Position numbers and translations under genes: made by a program. A DNA stretch of 64,000 nucleotides from NCBI GenBank assembly GCA_938001865.1, contig CALLAW010000044.1:1-64000 (forward strand), written 5' to 3'. The DNA is from an uncultured Saprospiraceae bacterium (GTDB lineage Bacteria > Bacteroidota > Bacteroidia > Chitinophagales > Saprospiraceae). Position 1 is the stretch's first letter. Each line of letters starts with the position of its first letter. This document shows positions 47,508 through 57,129 of the stretch, piece by piece. Under the pieces are notes generated by a model. It ran no database searches, was not told where the DNA came from, and saw only the letters and a list, made by a program, of their open reading frames with translations.

Positions 47508-48020
47508 CTAACTTGAAAAGCGACGCATCGCTAACTTTACAAAGATGAATAATCCAACAAAAATGAGTACTACATACTGAATTGGCAACATTGTGAATGC
47601 TCCAATGATCAACCGAGTCTTGTCTAATACCCACATCAATGCAAGCACTAATGAGATCGTAAGGATCAGCGATGACAACTTCCCAAATCCAGGTAACGAT
47701 CTCAGACTCACATTGATCTTGATGAGAAATAATGCGGCGATCATGAGGATGATGGGGAGGATCTGTACGGTCATACTCGTCTCCATGATCGATTGTCTCT
47801 CAAAGAGGAAGAGGTAGATATTGAAAAATACTGCTGCCATACCCGGGACAGTCACAAGGTATACGAGCACAGAGTAGATCCCACACCAAGGAGAGTGCTG
47901 AGCATCTTCCTTCCCTACGATAAAGTGGAGTACCGTGATGATGACTAGAATGACAGCGCAGTATCCCATCACGAGATTTGGGTTATCAGATAGTCGGGAT
48001 AGAAAATCACCTAGAGTCAT
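47508..48020 (-). CDS. Hypothetical membrane protein (4 TM)
   Basis: 170-aa ORF with four hydrophobic stretches; between the PCD and E2 genes on the same strand. Confidence 0.65.
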   Translation of the reverse strand: MTLGDFLSRLSDNPNLVMGYCAVILVIITVLHFIVGKEDAQHSPWCGIYSVLVYLVTVPGMAAVFFNIYLFLFERQSIMETSMTVQILPIILMIAALFLIKINVSLRSLPGFGKLSSLILTISLVLALMWVLDKTRLIIGAFTMLPIQYVVLIFVGLFIFVKLAMRRFSS

Positions 48021-48093
48021 ACGTATGGTTATTTTTGAGTTGGTTAGCGTATCATGGTTAGATGCTGTATCTGTATCCTATCATCGGCTGAGC

Positions 48094-49353
48094 CTAGAGG
48101 CCCATCAAGAGAGTAGTAGGATCTTCTAAGAGTTGCTTCACTTTGACGAGGAATGTCACCGATGTCGACCCATCGATAATCCTATGGTCATATGACATCG
48201 CAAGGTACATCATCGGTCTGATCTTGATCTCACCATCTACAGCTATAGGTCTCTGCATGATACTATGCATGCCGAGGATTGCGGATTGTGGTCTATTGAT
48301 GATCGGGGTACTCATCATCGATCCGAAGATTCCTCCATTGGTGATCGTGAACGTCCCACCACTCATCTCATCAAGTGTCAGTTTTCCTTCTCTTGCTTTG
48401 ACTGCGAGGGCTTTGATTTTCTTTTCAATATCTGCGAAGTTGAGTGACTCTACATTGTGGACTGGAGGCACTACGAGTCCCGTCGGTGTAGAGATGGCTA
48501 TACTGATATCTGCATAGTCATGGTAGATGACTTCATTGCCATCGATCTGAGCATTGACACCTGGATACTCCATGAGAGCCATGGCGCAAGCTTTAGCAAA
48601 GAGAGACATGTAACCGAGTTTGACTCCGTACTTTTCGACGAATTTTTCTTGATAGGTCTTTCTGAGAGCTTGGATATTTGTCAAGTCGACTTCATTGAAT
48701 GTAGTCAACATCGCTGTTTCGTTTTTGGCTGCGACCAATCGAGATGCGATGGTTCTCCGCATCCTGCTCATCTTCTCTTTACGTGTATTCCTTGAGAATG
48801 CTACAGATGGTGTAGGGTCTGGCGATGCTGTGGTTTGCGGCTGAGGCGATGGTGCTGACTGAGCTGACATAGCATCTTGCTTAGTGATACGTCCATCCTT
48901 ACCAGTCCCTTTGACAGTTGCTGGATCGATCGCATTCTCTCTGAGTATCTTACCTGCCGCTGGAGATGGATGTCCCGAGGCATAGCTTGCCGTGGCTGGC
49001 TGTGCTGCTGGTGTAGGTGTTGGCTGTGCTGCAGGAGGAGTGTCTTTTTGTGTTTCTGCTGGTGCCTCTGCTGCTGGTGCCGGGGTTGAGCTTGGTGCCT
49101 CTGCTGGCTTGGCAGCACTTGTATCTATCTTGGCTACGAGGGCTCCGATCTCCAGATCATCACCTTCTGCTGCGACATAGATGACCTTCCCTGCTGCCTC
49201 CGCTGGAAACTCTAAGGTTGCCTTGTCGGATTCAAATTCGCAGATAGGTTCGTCGATATTGATATATGCTCCATCCTCTACTAACCATTGAGAGAGTGTA
49301 ACTTCTGTAATTGATTCCCCTATCGTGGGTACTTTCATTTCGATTATGCTCAT
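48094..49353 (-). CDS. sucB: Dihydrolipoamide succinyltransferase (2-oxoglutarate dehydrogenase E2)
   Basis: Lipoyl domain [16 protein letters not shown]; Ala/Pro linker; [50 protein letters not shown] active site. Confidence 0.92.
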   Translation of the reverse strand: MSIIEMKVPTIGESITEVTLSQWLVEDGAYINIDEPICEFESDKATLEFPAEAAGKVIYVAAEGDDLEIGALVAKIDTSAAKPAEAPSSTPAPAAEAPAETQKDTPPAAQPTPTPAAQPATASYASGHPSPAAGKILRENAIDPATVKGTGKDGRITKQDAMSAQSAPSPQPQTTASPDPTPSVAFSRNTRKEKMSRMRRTIASRLVAAKNETAMLTTFNEVDLTNIQALRKTYQEKFVEKYGVKLGYMSLFAKACAMALMEYPGVNAQIDGNEVIYHDYADISIAISTPTGLVVPPVHNVESLNFADIEKKIKALAVKAREGKLTLDEMSGGTFTITNGGIFGSMMSTPIINRPQSAILGMHSIMQRPIAVDGEIKIRPMMYLAMSYDHRIIDGSTSVTFLVKVKQLLEDPTTLLMGL

Positions 49354-49484
49354 AAGACTTCTGATATTAATAGTATGCCAAATATAACTAAGATATTGAC
49401 GGAATGTTATCTTTGAGTGAGCAATCTTTACGTTTTATTAGAGTTGGCTTAATATATATTTAGACTGATCTAAATAATAACATC

Positions 49485-51944
49485 ATGGCACCCTACATAC
49501 GCTTATTACTCTTGATCTCTTGGATCGGAATGTCTGCATCTAGTAGTCATTGCCAAGAGCGGCAGATTGCAGCCTATCGTACTGAGCAGAAGATCACGAT
49601 TGATGGAAAGTTCGATGATTGGCCTGCAGCGGCGCCGATAGCTACGGACTTTGTACAATTTGAGCCCAACCCAGGAGCAGATGCTACCTATCCCACTCAT
49701 GTGCAAATTGCATATGATGATAATGCACTTTACTTCAAAGCGATACTACAGGATACAACTGCACTTATCCGTACTGATCTGACTGCTAGAGATAATCTTG
49801 GCAATGCAGATTGGTTTGGGGTATTCCTAGATCCTTACAACAATGGTATCACTGGTGTAGCGTTTATCGTGACTGCATCAGGTGTACAGTTTGACTCGCA
49901 GTGGTCTGGAGATGATGAGGACGCTAACTGGGATGCGGTCTGGTCTTCTCGGACTCAGGTTACTCAAGATGGGTGGCAATTAGAGATGAGTATACCGTAT
50001 GCTGCACTGAGATTTGGAGACGGACTCGAGCAGGATTGGCTACTCCAACTCTCTCGGTATACTAGACGGAGCAGAGAGTATGCTCATTGGAATCGGGTAG
50101 ATCCCAATGAGACGGGTATCCTCAGGCAGTCTGGCACTCTCCAAGGATTGAAAGACATTAAGAGTCCATTGAGACTCTCTCTGACACCATTCGTAGTAGG
50201 CAATCATGCTAACCAGAGGGGCAATACATCCAGCAATATCAGCGCTGGGATGGATCTTAAGTATGGGCTCAATGAGGCTTTTACGCTTGACATGACATTG
50301 ATTCCTGACTTCAGTCAAGTCCAAGCTGATGATGTTGTTGTCAATCTTTCGGCATTTGAGCAGTTCTTTGAAGAGAGAAGACAGTTCTTCACGGAGGGTA
50401 CGGAGCTATTTAGCAGAGGAGATATCTTTTACTCTAGGAGGGTCGGAGGTAGCTTATTTTACAGATCTGATCTCGCAGCAGCAAGTGATAGTCTTACACT
50501 GCTCAATGTCCCTACCAATACTAGACTCTTGAATGCCTCCAAAGTCTCTGGTAGATTTGAAAATGGATCAGGACTCGGAGTATTCAATGCGATAGAAGGT
50601 CGAGAAATAGTCAATGCTGTCAATCAAGAGGGAGAGATCACTCGGCTTCGTGGTAATCCACTGACTAACTATAATGTCATCGTGTACGACCATGTCATGA
50701 AGAATAATTCCTACGTGAGTCTGATCAACACGAATGTCTTGAGAGAAGGGAGTGCTACAGATGCCAATGTCACAGGTACTGAGTTTCAACTCAGAGATAA
50801 AGCTCAGAAGTGGGAGATCTCTGGTAATGCTGCTGTCTCACAGCGAATCAATGCACTGCAGCGATCGATTGGTCATAAGGTAAATGTAAATCTTGGAGAT
50901 ATCCAAGGCAAATGGACCAAGCGGATTACCTATACTGAAGAGAGTGATACGTATAATCCCAATGATCTTGGTTTCCTTTTTAGTGGCAACGAGAGGAGTA
51001 TAGAGTACTATATGGAGTACAATGACTTCGAGCAGAGTCAGCGACTCAATAGGTGGCGTTATTGGTACTTGGTCAATGCCAGTGGCTTGTATCAGCCAAA
51101 TGTCTATACAGGATCATCATTTGAGATGGGTGGTTTTTGGTTTACACGTAAGTTCTTTGCATTTGGCTTCGCGTCGGGTATCTTCCATAATTTTAGGAAT
51201 TACTTCGAGCCGAGGACGAGTGATTTTTCACAGTTTTGGGATTCGCCTAATGGGATGTATATCCAACCATTTATCTCGACTGATTATAGTAAGCCTGTGG
51301 CACTTGATGTACGGATCAACTCGCAGTATTACTTCAACAATACTAGACGATCCAATACGCTAACTTTCTCTCCTCGCTGGCAGATCAATTCGAGTTGCCT
51401 CATCATTGCAAGTACACGATTGGGGATCATCAGAGGGAGAGATGGTTATATTGACAAGGCACTGTTTGACTATGCAAGCTATGGTCTGAGTGACTCTTCA
51501 GTGACATTTGGTCTGCGTAACCGCAACACCGTCACCAATAGCCTTAGACTCAACTATATCTTTACTAATCGGATGTCACTTGACTTGAGAGTGAGACACT
51601 ACTGGGATGCTGTAGAGTATGATGACTACCTAGTACTAGAGGATGATGGGAGTCTGAGGAGTATTGACTTCGATGGTCTCAATAGTGAGGGTAAGAGCAT
51701 CTATCAGATCAATAATAATATTTTCAATGTTGATCTTAACTACTATTGGAGATTTTTGCCAGGAAGTGACATCATCTTCTCATACAAAAACAATGCTTTC
51801 ACTGATGCCCTACTAGATGGTTACTCTGATAATCTTGCGAGTCTCTTCCAACAGAAGTCTAATCACTTTTATTCATTAAAAATCTTGTATTTCTTGGATG
51901 TTGGGCAGTCGATCAAGACAATACAGCGTCAGAGTAGGCAATAG
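49485..51944 (+). CDS. DUF5916 protein with CBM9-like N-terminal domain
   Basis: ITIDGKFDDWPAAAPIATDFVQFEPNPGADATYPTHVQIAYDDNALYF...NADWFGVFLDPYNNG; YGLNEAFTLDMTLIPDFSQVQADDVVVNLSAFEQFFEERRQFFTEG. Confidence 0.9.
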   Translation: MAPYIRLLLLISWIGMSASSSHCQERQIAAYRTEQKITIDGKFDDWPAAAPIATDFVQFEPNPGADATYPTHVQIAYDDNALYFKAILQDTTALIRTDLTARDNLGNADWFGVFLDPYNNGITGVAFIVTASGVQFDSQWSGDDEDANWDAVWSSRTQVTQDGWQLEMSIPYAALRFGDGLEQDWLLQLSRYTRRSREYAHWNRVDPNETGILRQSGTLQGLKDIKSPLRLSLTPFVVGNHANQRGNTSSNISAGMDLKYGLNEAFTLDMTLIPDFSQVQADDVVVNLSAFEQFFEERRQFFTEGTELFSRGDIFYSRRVGGSLFYRSDLAAASDSLTLLNVPTNTRLLNASKVSGRFENGSGLGVFNAIEGREIVNAVNQEGEITRLRGNPLTNYNVIVYDHVMKNNSYVSLINTNVLREGSATDANVTGTEFQLRDKAQKWEISGNAAVSQRINALQRSIGHKVNVNLGDIQGKWTKRITYTEESDTYNPNDLGFLFSGNERSIEYYMEYNDFEQSQRLNRWRYWYLVNASGLYQPNVYTGSSFEMGGFWFTRKFFAFGFASGIFHNFRNYFEPRTSDFSQFWDSPNGMYIQPFISTDYSKPVALDVRINSQYYFNNTRRSNTLTFSPRWQINSSCLIIASTRLGIIRGRDGYIDKALFDYASYGLSDSSVTFGLRNRNTVTNSLRLNYIFTNRMSLDLRVRHYWDAVEYDDYLVLEDDGSLRSIDFDGLNSEGKSIYQINNNIFNVDLNYYWRFLPGSDIIFSYKNNAFTDALLDGYSDNLASLFQQKSNHFYSLKILYFLDVGQSIKTIQRQSRQ

Positions 51945-52047
51945 ACGTACTCTCAACCTACCCATTAGTTAGGTCAGTATCAAATGAAGAATGATGCGAA
52001 TTGACTGAGAGTAGAGATGCTATAATCACATCTTTTGATCTGCATTC

Positions 52048-53202
52048 TTATTCAACTTTTAATACTCTACGAGTTTGAGTTCCGATCCTAATAATATACA
52101 TCCCACTCTGCAAATTCTGCATTGAAATTGCTTCTGCATTGGATTTTATTCTTCCCTTTAGCAACAGCTTACCATCAAGATTACTTACTGAGTACTCTTG
52201 ACTCATTGCATGATCTATTATTAAGTTTTGCTCGACAGGATTGGGATAGAGTTCAATCAATTGTTCAGTGGACTCACTTGTTGAATTTGTAATGGCACAA
52301 TTTTCTTTGAAGAAATTCCACATGATATTATTTGGAGTTGAGCCTTCTATAGCATCACTGAACCATACATGACCACCGGGTTTATCAAACTCTTCGATGA
52401 TTGTATATAACTGTAGACAACTCTCGCTATTTCCACCAGAGTATTCATCAAGAATCACCTTGCCTCCATTGAGTGGTGTTGAACTCAGAGTGTTGCTATT
52501 AATAGCATTTTGATTTAACCAAAAATTTACTACTTCTTCAACTGATTGATACCATTGACTGCCATTGTACGGCAAAACTTCATCATCTATCCCATGAAAT
52601 TTCACGATAGGTATTGGATTTTCTAGAGAGCAATCCTCTTCCAACATTGTTCCAGACATTATCCCAATTGCTGAGAATAGATCATTGCTGTTACAACCAA
52701 GACTGTACGCCATCATCCCTCCATTGGAATATCCACAAGCATAGATCATCTCCGGATTCAAGTTGAACTCGTTACTCAGCTTTGAAACTAGTTCCTCTAT
52801 AAAATACACATCATTGGCATCTATCTCATTGACACCATTATCGCCTGGCTCCCAATATGTATCTTCCTTCTCAGGTCTATAAGCACCTTGCGGATATGCG
52901 AGGATAATGTTTTCTTCATCGGCTAATTCATTGAAATTGTAAAACTCACCAATTAACTTTGAATAATCAGAAGCACAATCTCCAAATCCATGGAGATTAA
53001 TGATTAATGGAGATGGTATACTTGCATCATAATTTTGAGGAACATGTAAGATATATTCCCTAGAGATTGTTTCGGCTCCGACTACTTGTGATATCTTATG
53101 GAGATTCGGATCATTGGCATTGTGAAGACATGTCTCAGTCTGAGCAGAGATTTCAGTCATTAGATGCAGGGAGAAGATCAGTAGATATAAATTGAATTTC
53201 AT
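52048..53202 (-). CDS. Secreted PHB-depolymerase-like esterase with T9SS type A sorting domain
   Basis: LIINLHGFGDCASDY, YACGYSNGGMMAYSLGC, IVKFHGIDDEVLPYNG; C-terminal IELYPNPVEQNLII...SGMYIIRIGTQTRRVLKVE. Confidence 0.88.
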   Translation of the reverse strand: MKFNLYLLIFSLHLMTEISAQTETCLHNANDPNLHKISQVVGAETISREYILHVPQNYDASIPSPLIINLHGFGDCASDYSKLIGEFYNFNELADEENIILAYPQGAYRPEKEDTYWEPGDNGVNEIDANDVYFIEELVSKLSNEFNLNPEMIYACGYSNGGMMAYSLGCNSNDLFSAIGIMSGTMLEEDCSLENPIPIVKFHGIDDEVLPYNGSQWYQSVEEVVNFWLNQNAINSNTLSSTPLNGGKVILDEYSGGNSESCLQLYTIIEEFDKPGGHVWFSDAIEGSTPNNIMWNFFKENCAITNSTSESTEQLIELYPNPVEQNLIIDHAMSQEYSVSNLDGKLLLKGRIKSNAEAISMQNLQSGMYIIRIGTQTRRVLKVE

Positions 53203-53303
53203 TCTTACTAGGTGTATTTTTTTTTATTCTAATTGTGCATAAGTCAGTGATAACCGTTACCTAATACTTAAATTGCAGTCCTAAATTTAAAAATATCTAT
53301 CGT

Positions 53304-53873
53304 ATGAGAGGTTTAATGAGATTCTTAATGATGTTTGGCCCCATGATATTTAGACAATATCAAAGATATCAACAAAAAAAAGAAAGGCAACAATACAATC
53401 AACAACGATTGCCACAAAATCAACGTCAACACCAACACCCACAAGATAATAGAGGTAACAACTCACGACAAAAAGATTATCGACAGGAAGCTCCACGAGA
53501 TGGGAGATACTATAGAGGTAATAGTGAGGGTCAAGCACCTCAACCGCAACAACCGCAACGTCCTAGTCGAGCTAAAAAAGCTCCACCTGTGCTCTCCGAA
53601 GACGAAAAAAACTTCAATTTGAAGGAAGAGGAGTTTATGCTAGACCAGAGTACTACAGCACAATACAAGCAAGAGATGGAGGCGATAGAGAAGAATGCAA
53701 AAATGAGTCATGAAGAACTCCTCAGTGATGACCAGCTCACATTGAATGACCCAAAGAGTGACCAGCCAGCTGCGAACAAGAGTACACAACCGATCGAAAG
53801 AAATGATGATAAGGGATTCAATATCAGAGATCTCTTCCTCAAGCCAGATGATGAGGATCAGTCTGAGAGCTAA
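53304..53873 (+). CDS. Hypothetical Gln/charged-rich protein with N-terminal hydrophobic segment
   Basis: MRGLMRFLMMFGPMIFRQYQRYQQKKERQQYNQQ... low-complexity ORF followed by a strong terminator. Confidence 0.6.
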   Translation: MRGLMRFLMMFGPMIFRQYQRYQQKKERQQYNQQRLPQNQRQHQHPQDNRGNNSRQKDYRQEAPRDGRYYRGNSEGQAPQPQQPQRPSRAKKAPPVLSEDEKNFNLKEEEFMLDQSTTAQYKQEMEAIEKNAKMSHEELLSDDQLTLNDPKSDQPAANKSTQPIERNDDKGFNIRDLFLKPDDEDQSES

Positions 53874-53900
53874 TCAAAGAGATCAAACACTAATACTAGC

Positions 53901-53939
53901 AAACCCCACTTACTCATCTCAACAGTAAGTGGGGTTTTT
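53901..53939 (+). terminator. Rho-independent terminator
   Basis: AAACCCCACTTAC / GTAAGTGGGGTTT perfect 13-bp stem plus T-run. Confidence 0.9.
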
Positions 53940-53973
53940 GTGTTAAAGCACTTAGAGAAACCAAAGCCTACCT

Positions 53974-54594
53974 ATGAGTCAGACCCGAATACTTACAAGA
54001 CCTGAAATACTCTCACTGCCAAAGTATCATCGCATCAATCTTATCAACACTCTCTCAGGTCCTCGCAGTGCCAACCTTATTGGTACCGCCAACAGTGCCA
54101 AACAATCTAATCTAGCAATCTTCAATACGGTCACGCATATCGGTGCTAACCCACCCTACCTAGGACTCATCATGCGACCTCTTACAGTCGAGAGACACAC
54201 CTACGCTAATATCAAGGAGACTGGTCAGTATACGATCAATCCCGTACATACTCAGATCTACAATCAAGCCCATCAGACATCTGGGAAGTACCCTAGCCAC
54301 ATCTCAGAGTTCTCAGCTACGGGTCTCACAGAATGCTATATAGACGATTTCGCAGCCCCGTATGTAGGAGAGAGCAAGTATGCCATCGGACTCTCATATC
54401 ATGAAGAGCATCCTATCTCATGTAATGATACCATACTCATCATCGGACAAGTCGAATGGGTGCTTCTCCCTGAGCTAGGCCTATCAAATGACAAGAGCAT
54501 AGATTATCAAGCAGTAGAGAGTGTCTGTGTCGGAGGATTGGATACTTACTATAGCGCAGAGTCACTCACTCGATTGCCATATGTGAAGATCTGA
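53974..54594 (+). CDS. Flavin reductase-like (FMN-binding split-barrel) protein
   Basis: LINTLSGPRSANLIGTANSAKQSNLAIFNTVTHIGANPPYLGLIMRP...RHTYANIKETGQYTIN. Confidence 0.85.
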   Translation: MSQTRILTRPEILSLPKYHRINLINTLSGPRSANLIGTANSAKQSNLAIFNTVTHIGANPPYLGLIMRPLTVERHTYANIKETGQYTINPVHTQIYNQAHQTSGKYPSHISEFSATGLTECYIDDFAAPYVGESKYAIGLSYHEEHPISCNDTILIIGQVEWVLLPELGLSNDKSIDYQAVESVCVGGLDTYYSAESLTRLPYVKI

Positions 54595-54853
54595 CCTGAC
54601 TCAAGATATCTCTAGTGTACTTCGCTGCACAGCCATGCTAGTATCAGTCTCAGAGCACTACTCCATCTCTGCAGCATCACAAGGAGATACAATCAACACT
54701 CAGATATAGACAGATCATGATGAGAGACTGAGTGACTACGATCGACCACTCTGAGACTATTCATACAGATCACATCCAATGGCCTAGGTAAGGTCATGCC
54801 TAAATGCTTTATTTTGATTTCCATTTAGCCTAATTCTTCGAAATAAAATACCC

Positions 54854-54861
54854 TAACTTTG
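54854..54861 (+). promoter_or_regulatory. Candidate -7 promoter element TAACTTTG for the hemC operon
   Basis: Exact TAnnTTTG match 52 nt upstream of the hemC ATG at 54913; no convincing -33. Confidence 0.45.
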
Positions 54862-54912
54862 CACCGATATTAAGTGTAGTCCACTGCAAGAGAAATTAAA
54901 TCAATAAGAGAT

Positions 54913-55806
54913 ATGATCATAATAGGGAGTAGAGGGAGTGACTTGGCTCTATGGCAGGCACATTTTTTCCAATCAGAATTGCAGCGGATCGGGCAAGAAT
55001 CTCGCATCGAGGTAATCAAGACTCAAGGAGATAAGATACAAGATCTGACCTTTGATAAGCTCGAGGGCAAAGGCTTCTTTACCAAAGAGTTAGAAGATGC
55101 CCTACTGAGTGGTCTCATAGATGTCGCAGTACACTCACTCAAAGACCTCCCCACTGATCCAGTACCCGGATTGACACTCGGCGGTCTATCTCATCGTGCA
55201 GATCCTAGAGATACACTACTCATCAACCCTAACTCCCAGTACAAATCAGTGAAGGAATTTGTCACAGGGAGCCCAGTAATAGGTACCTCATCAGCGAGGC
55301 GAAAGTCTCAGCTAGAAAGACTCTTTCCTCACTCTAAGTGTGTTGATATCAGAGGGAATGTCCCGACTAGGATCACTAAGTTAGAGTCAGAAAACCTCGA
55401 TGGAATCATTTTAGCGCAAGCAGGACTCGATCGATTAGAGCTCGAGATAGAGAAGTATCAACCATTTCAGTTTGATGTCATGGAGATGGTACCTGCCCCT
55501 GGTCAAGGGGTACTCGGATATCAGACACAGACGAGCAATATCCAGATGAGATCCCACCTCCGCAAGCTCCATCATCCAGATGTCAGTGCCTGCACCAATA
55601 TCGAACGAGGAGTCCTCAATGCTCTTGATGGTGGCTGCCAACTCCCTCTAGGAGTACACCTCTATCAAGATAAGGCGAGCAACTTTGTCAGCCAGACTAG
55701 CTACTATGATGGAAGCAAACTCCATCAAATCAATCACTCTCAAAGTACATTTGATGGACTCAAAGAGTATATCATCAATCAAATCAATCAACAGACCAAA
55801 AAATAA
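54913..55806 (+). CDS. hemC: Hydroxymethylbilane synthase
   Basis: IIIGSRGSDLALWQAHF, VAVHSLKDLPTDPVPGLTLGG, IGTSSARRKSQLERLFP, GNVPTRITKLE, LDGGCQLPLGVH. Confidence 0.96.
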   Translation: MIIIGSRGSDLALWQAHFFQSELQRIGQESRIEVIKTQGDKIQDLTFDKLEGKGFFTKELEDALLSGLIDVAVHSLKDLPTDPVPGLTLGGLSHRADPRDTLLINPNSQYKSVKEFVTGSPVIGTSSARRKSQLERLFPHSKCVDIRGNVPTRITKLESENLDGIILAQAGLDRLELEIEKYQPFQFDVMEMVPAPGQGVLGYQTQTSNIQMRSHLRKLHHPDVSACTNIERGVLNALDGGCQLPLGVHLYQDKASNFVSQTSYYDGSKLHQINHSQSTFDGLKEYIINQINQQTKK

Positions 55807-55816
55807 TTAGAACACG

Positions 55817-56416
55817 ATGAGTAAGTATCTGATCTATGACATCTCTGCCAATGGTAAGCCTAAGGATTACAATGCTCCATTCAGTGATACATTCTCTTGG
55901 CCTAGGATGCTCCATATCTCTTGGATCATCCTCGATGAAGACCTCAAACTAGTAGAAGATTATGACTGCATAATCAATCCAGACGGTTTTGCAATAGATG
56001 AAAAAATGCAAAAAATGGTTCACCTCGACGAAGAAGATATCAAGTCTAAGAGCTCAAGTCTAGAGGAAATCTTGGACCAATTTGACAAATCAGTCAATAC
56101 CGTAGAGTACACCATCTGTCACAATCTCAACTCACAACAGAATATCCTCGCAGCTGAGTATATCAGGAAAAACAGGCAACCTCAACACTTCAAAACAGAA
56201 GGAGTCTGCCTCATGAGAGAAGCAACATACTACTGCAAACTCCCCAATAAAAGAGGTGGTTACAAGTGGCCTAGTCTCCAAGAACTCTACGCTACTCTCT
56301 TCAATCAAAAATACTCTCCGTCTAACAATGCTAGAGCTGACACCATAGCTGCAACACGAGCCTTCAAGAAACTCATGCTCCTCGGTGAACTCCAAGACGT
56401 ATTCGATGAAGAATGA
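55817..56416 (+). CDS. DnaQ/DEDD-fold exonuclease-like protein with degenerate active site
   Basis: LIYDISANGKPKDYNAPFSDTFSWPRMLHISWIILDED resembles Bacteroidota 3'-5' exonucleases (FDTETTGLPK.YNAP); CHNLNSQQNILAAEY; NNARADTIAATRAF. Confidence 0.7.
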   Translation: MSKYLIYDISANGKPKDYNAPFSDTFSWPRMLHISWIILDEDLKLVEDYDCIINPDGFAIDEKMQKMVHLDEEDIKSKSSSLEEILDQFDKSVNTVEYTICHNLNSQQNILAAEYIRKNRQPQHFKTEGVCLMREATYYCKLPNKRGGYKWPSLQELYATLFNQKYSPSNNARADTIAATRAFKKLMLLGELQDVFDEE

Positions 56417-57093
56417 AGACATTACTCATCACTAGGGAATTAACAGCTGACTCCCCTCTCCGATCATTAGAATCAGAGAGCATGAAGGTCATTGGCAAGT
56501 CGTTTATCAGATTTGAAGAGGTACCGTTTGATGACTGGAATCACAGTGCTGATTGGGTCTTCTTCTACAGTAAGCATGGTGTCAAATACTCCTTGAAAAA
56601 TACAGAATTTCTGAGATTCTGCAAGACTGTCAAGATAGCTACATATGGGAGGATGACTGCTCACTACATCAAGCAACATTATGAATTGACCCCCGACTAC
56701 GTGGGCGATGGTGATAGAGTGAATACTCTCAACCAATATCTTGAGTACAACCCATCACATACGCTGTACGTCCAAGGAAGTAAATCACTCAGGGCACTAC
56801 AGTCAGATCCTCAATATCAATCACCGTATAGTGAGCTGATCAGCTATCAATCAATGGAACAGTCCCAATTGCTATCCACTGTACCCGACCTCCTAGTATT
56901 CACCTCACCGCTCAATGTACAGTCTTACCTGAGACAATATCCCTTGCAATCATCTCAGTCTATCTGGGCGATCGGCAAGACGACTGGCTATGCACTCCAG
57001 CAAGTGACCTCTCAGCAGATCTCTATTGCAAGTAGACCATCAATGGAAGTGTTGACTGATGAGATCACACAACATCTCAGGGAGAGGACATAA
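56413..57093 (+). CDS. hemD: Uroporphyrinogen-III synthase
   Basis: LLITRELTADSPLRSLE, DWVFFYSKHGVKYSL, VFTSPLNVQSYL, WAIGKTTGYALQ; 4-nt overlap with the preceding gene. Confidence 0.85.
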   Translation: MKTLLITRELTADSPLRSLESESMKVIGKSFIRFEEVPFDDWNHSADWVFFYSKHGVKYSLKNTEFLRFCKTVKIATYGRMTAHYIKQHYELTPDYVGDGDRVNTLNQYLEYNPSHTLYVQGSKSLRALQSDPQYQSPYSELISYQSMEQSQLLSTVPDLLVFTSPLNVQSYLRQYPLQSSQSIWAIGKTTGYALQQVTSQQISIASRPSMEVLTDEITQHLRERT

Positions 57094-57129
57094 GTTTTTC
57101 CCTAACTTTACGATATCTAATCAGATCAG

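Noticed and set aside
48801-49118. Gln/His-rich - strand ORF (105 aa) and the Ala/Gly/Cys-rich + strand ORFs at 48877 and 48992
   Set aside because: Out-of-frame readings of the repetitive Ala/Pro linker of the E2 acyltransferase; composition comes from the codon repeats.
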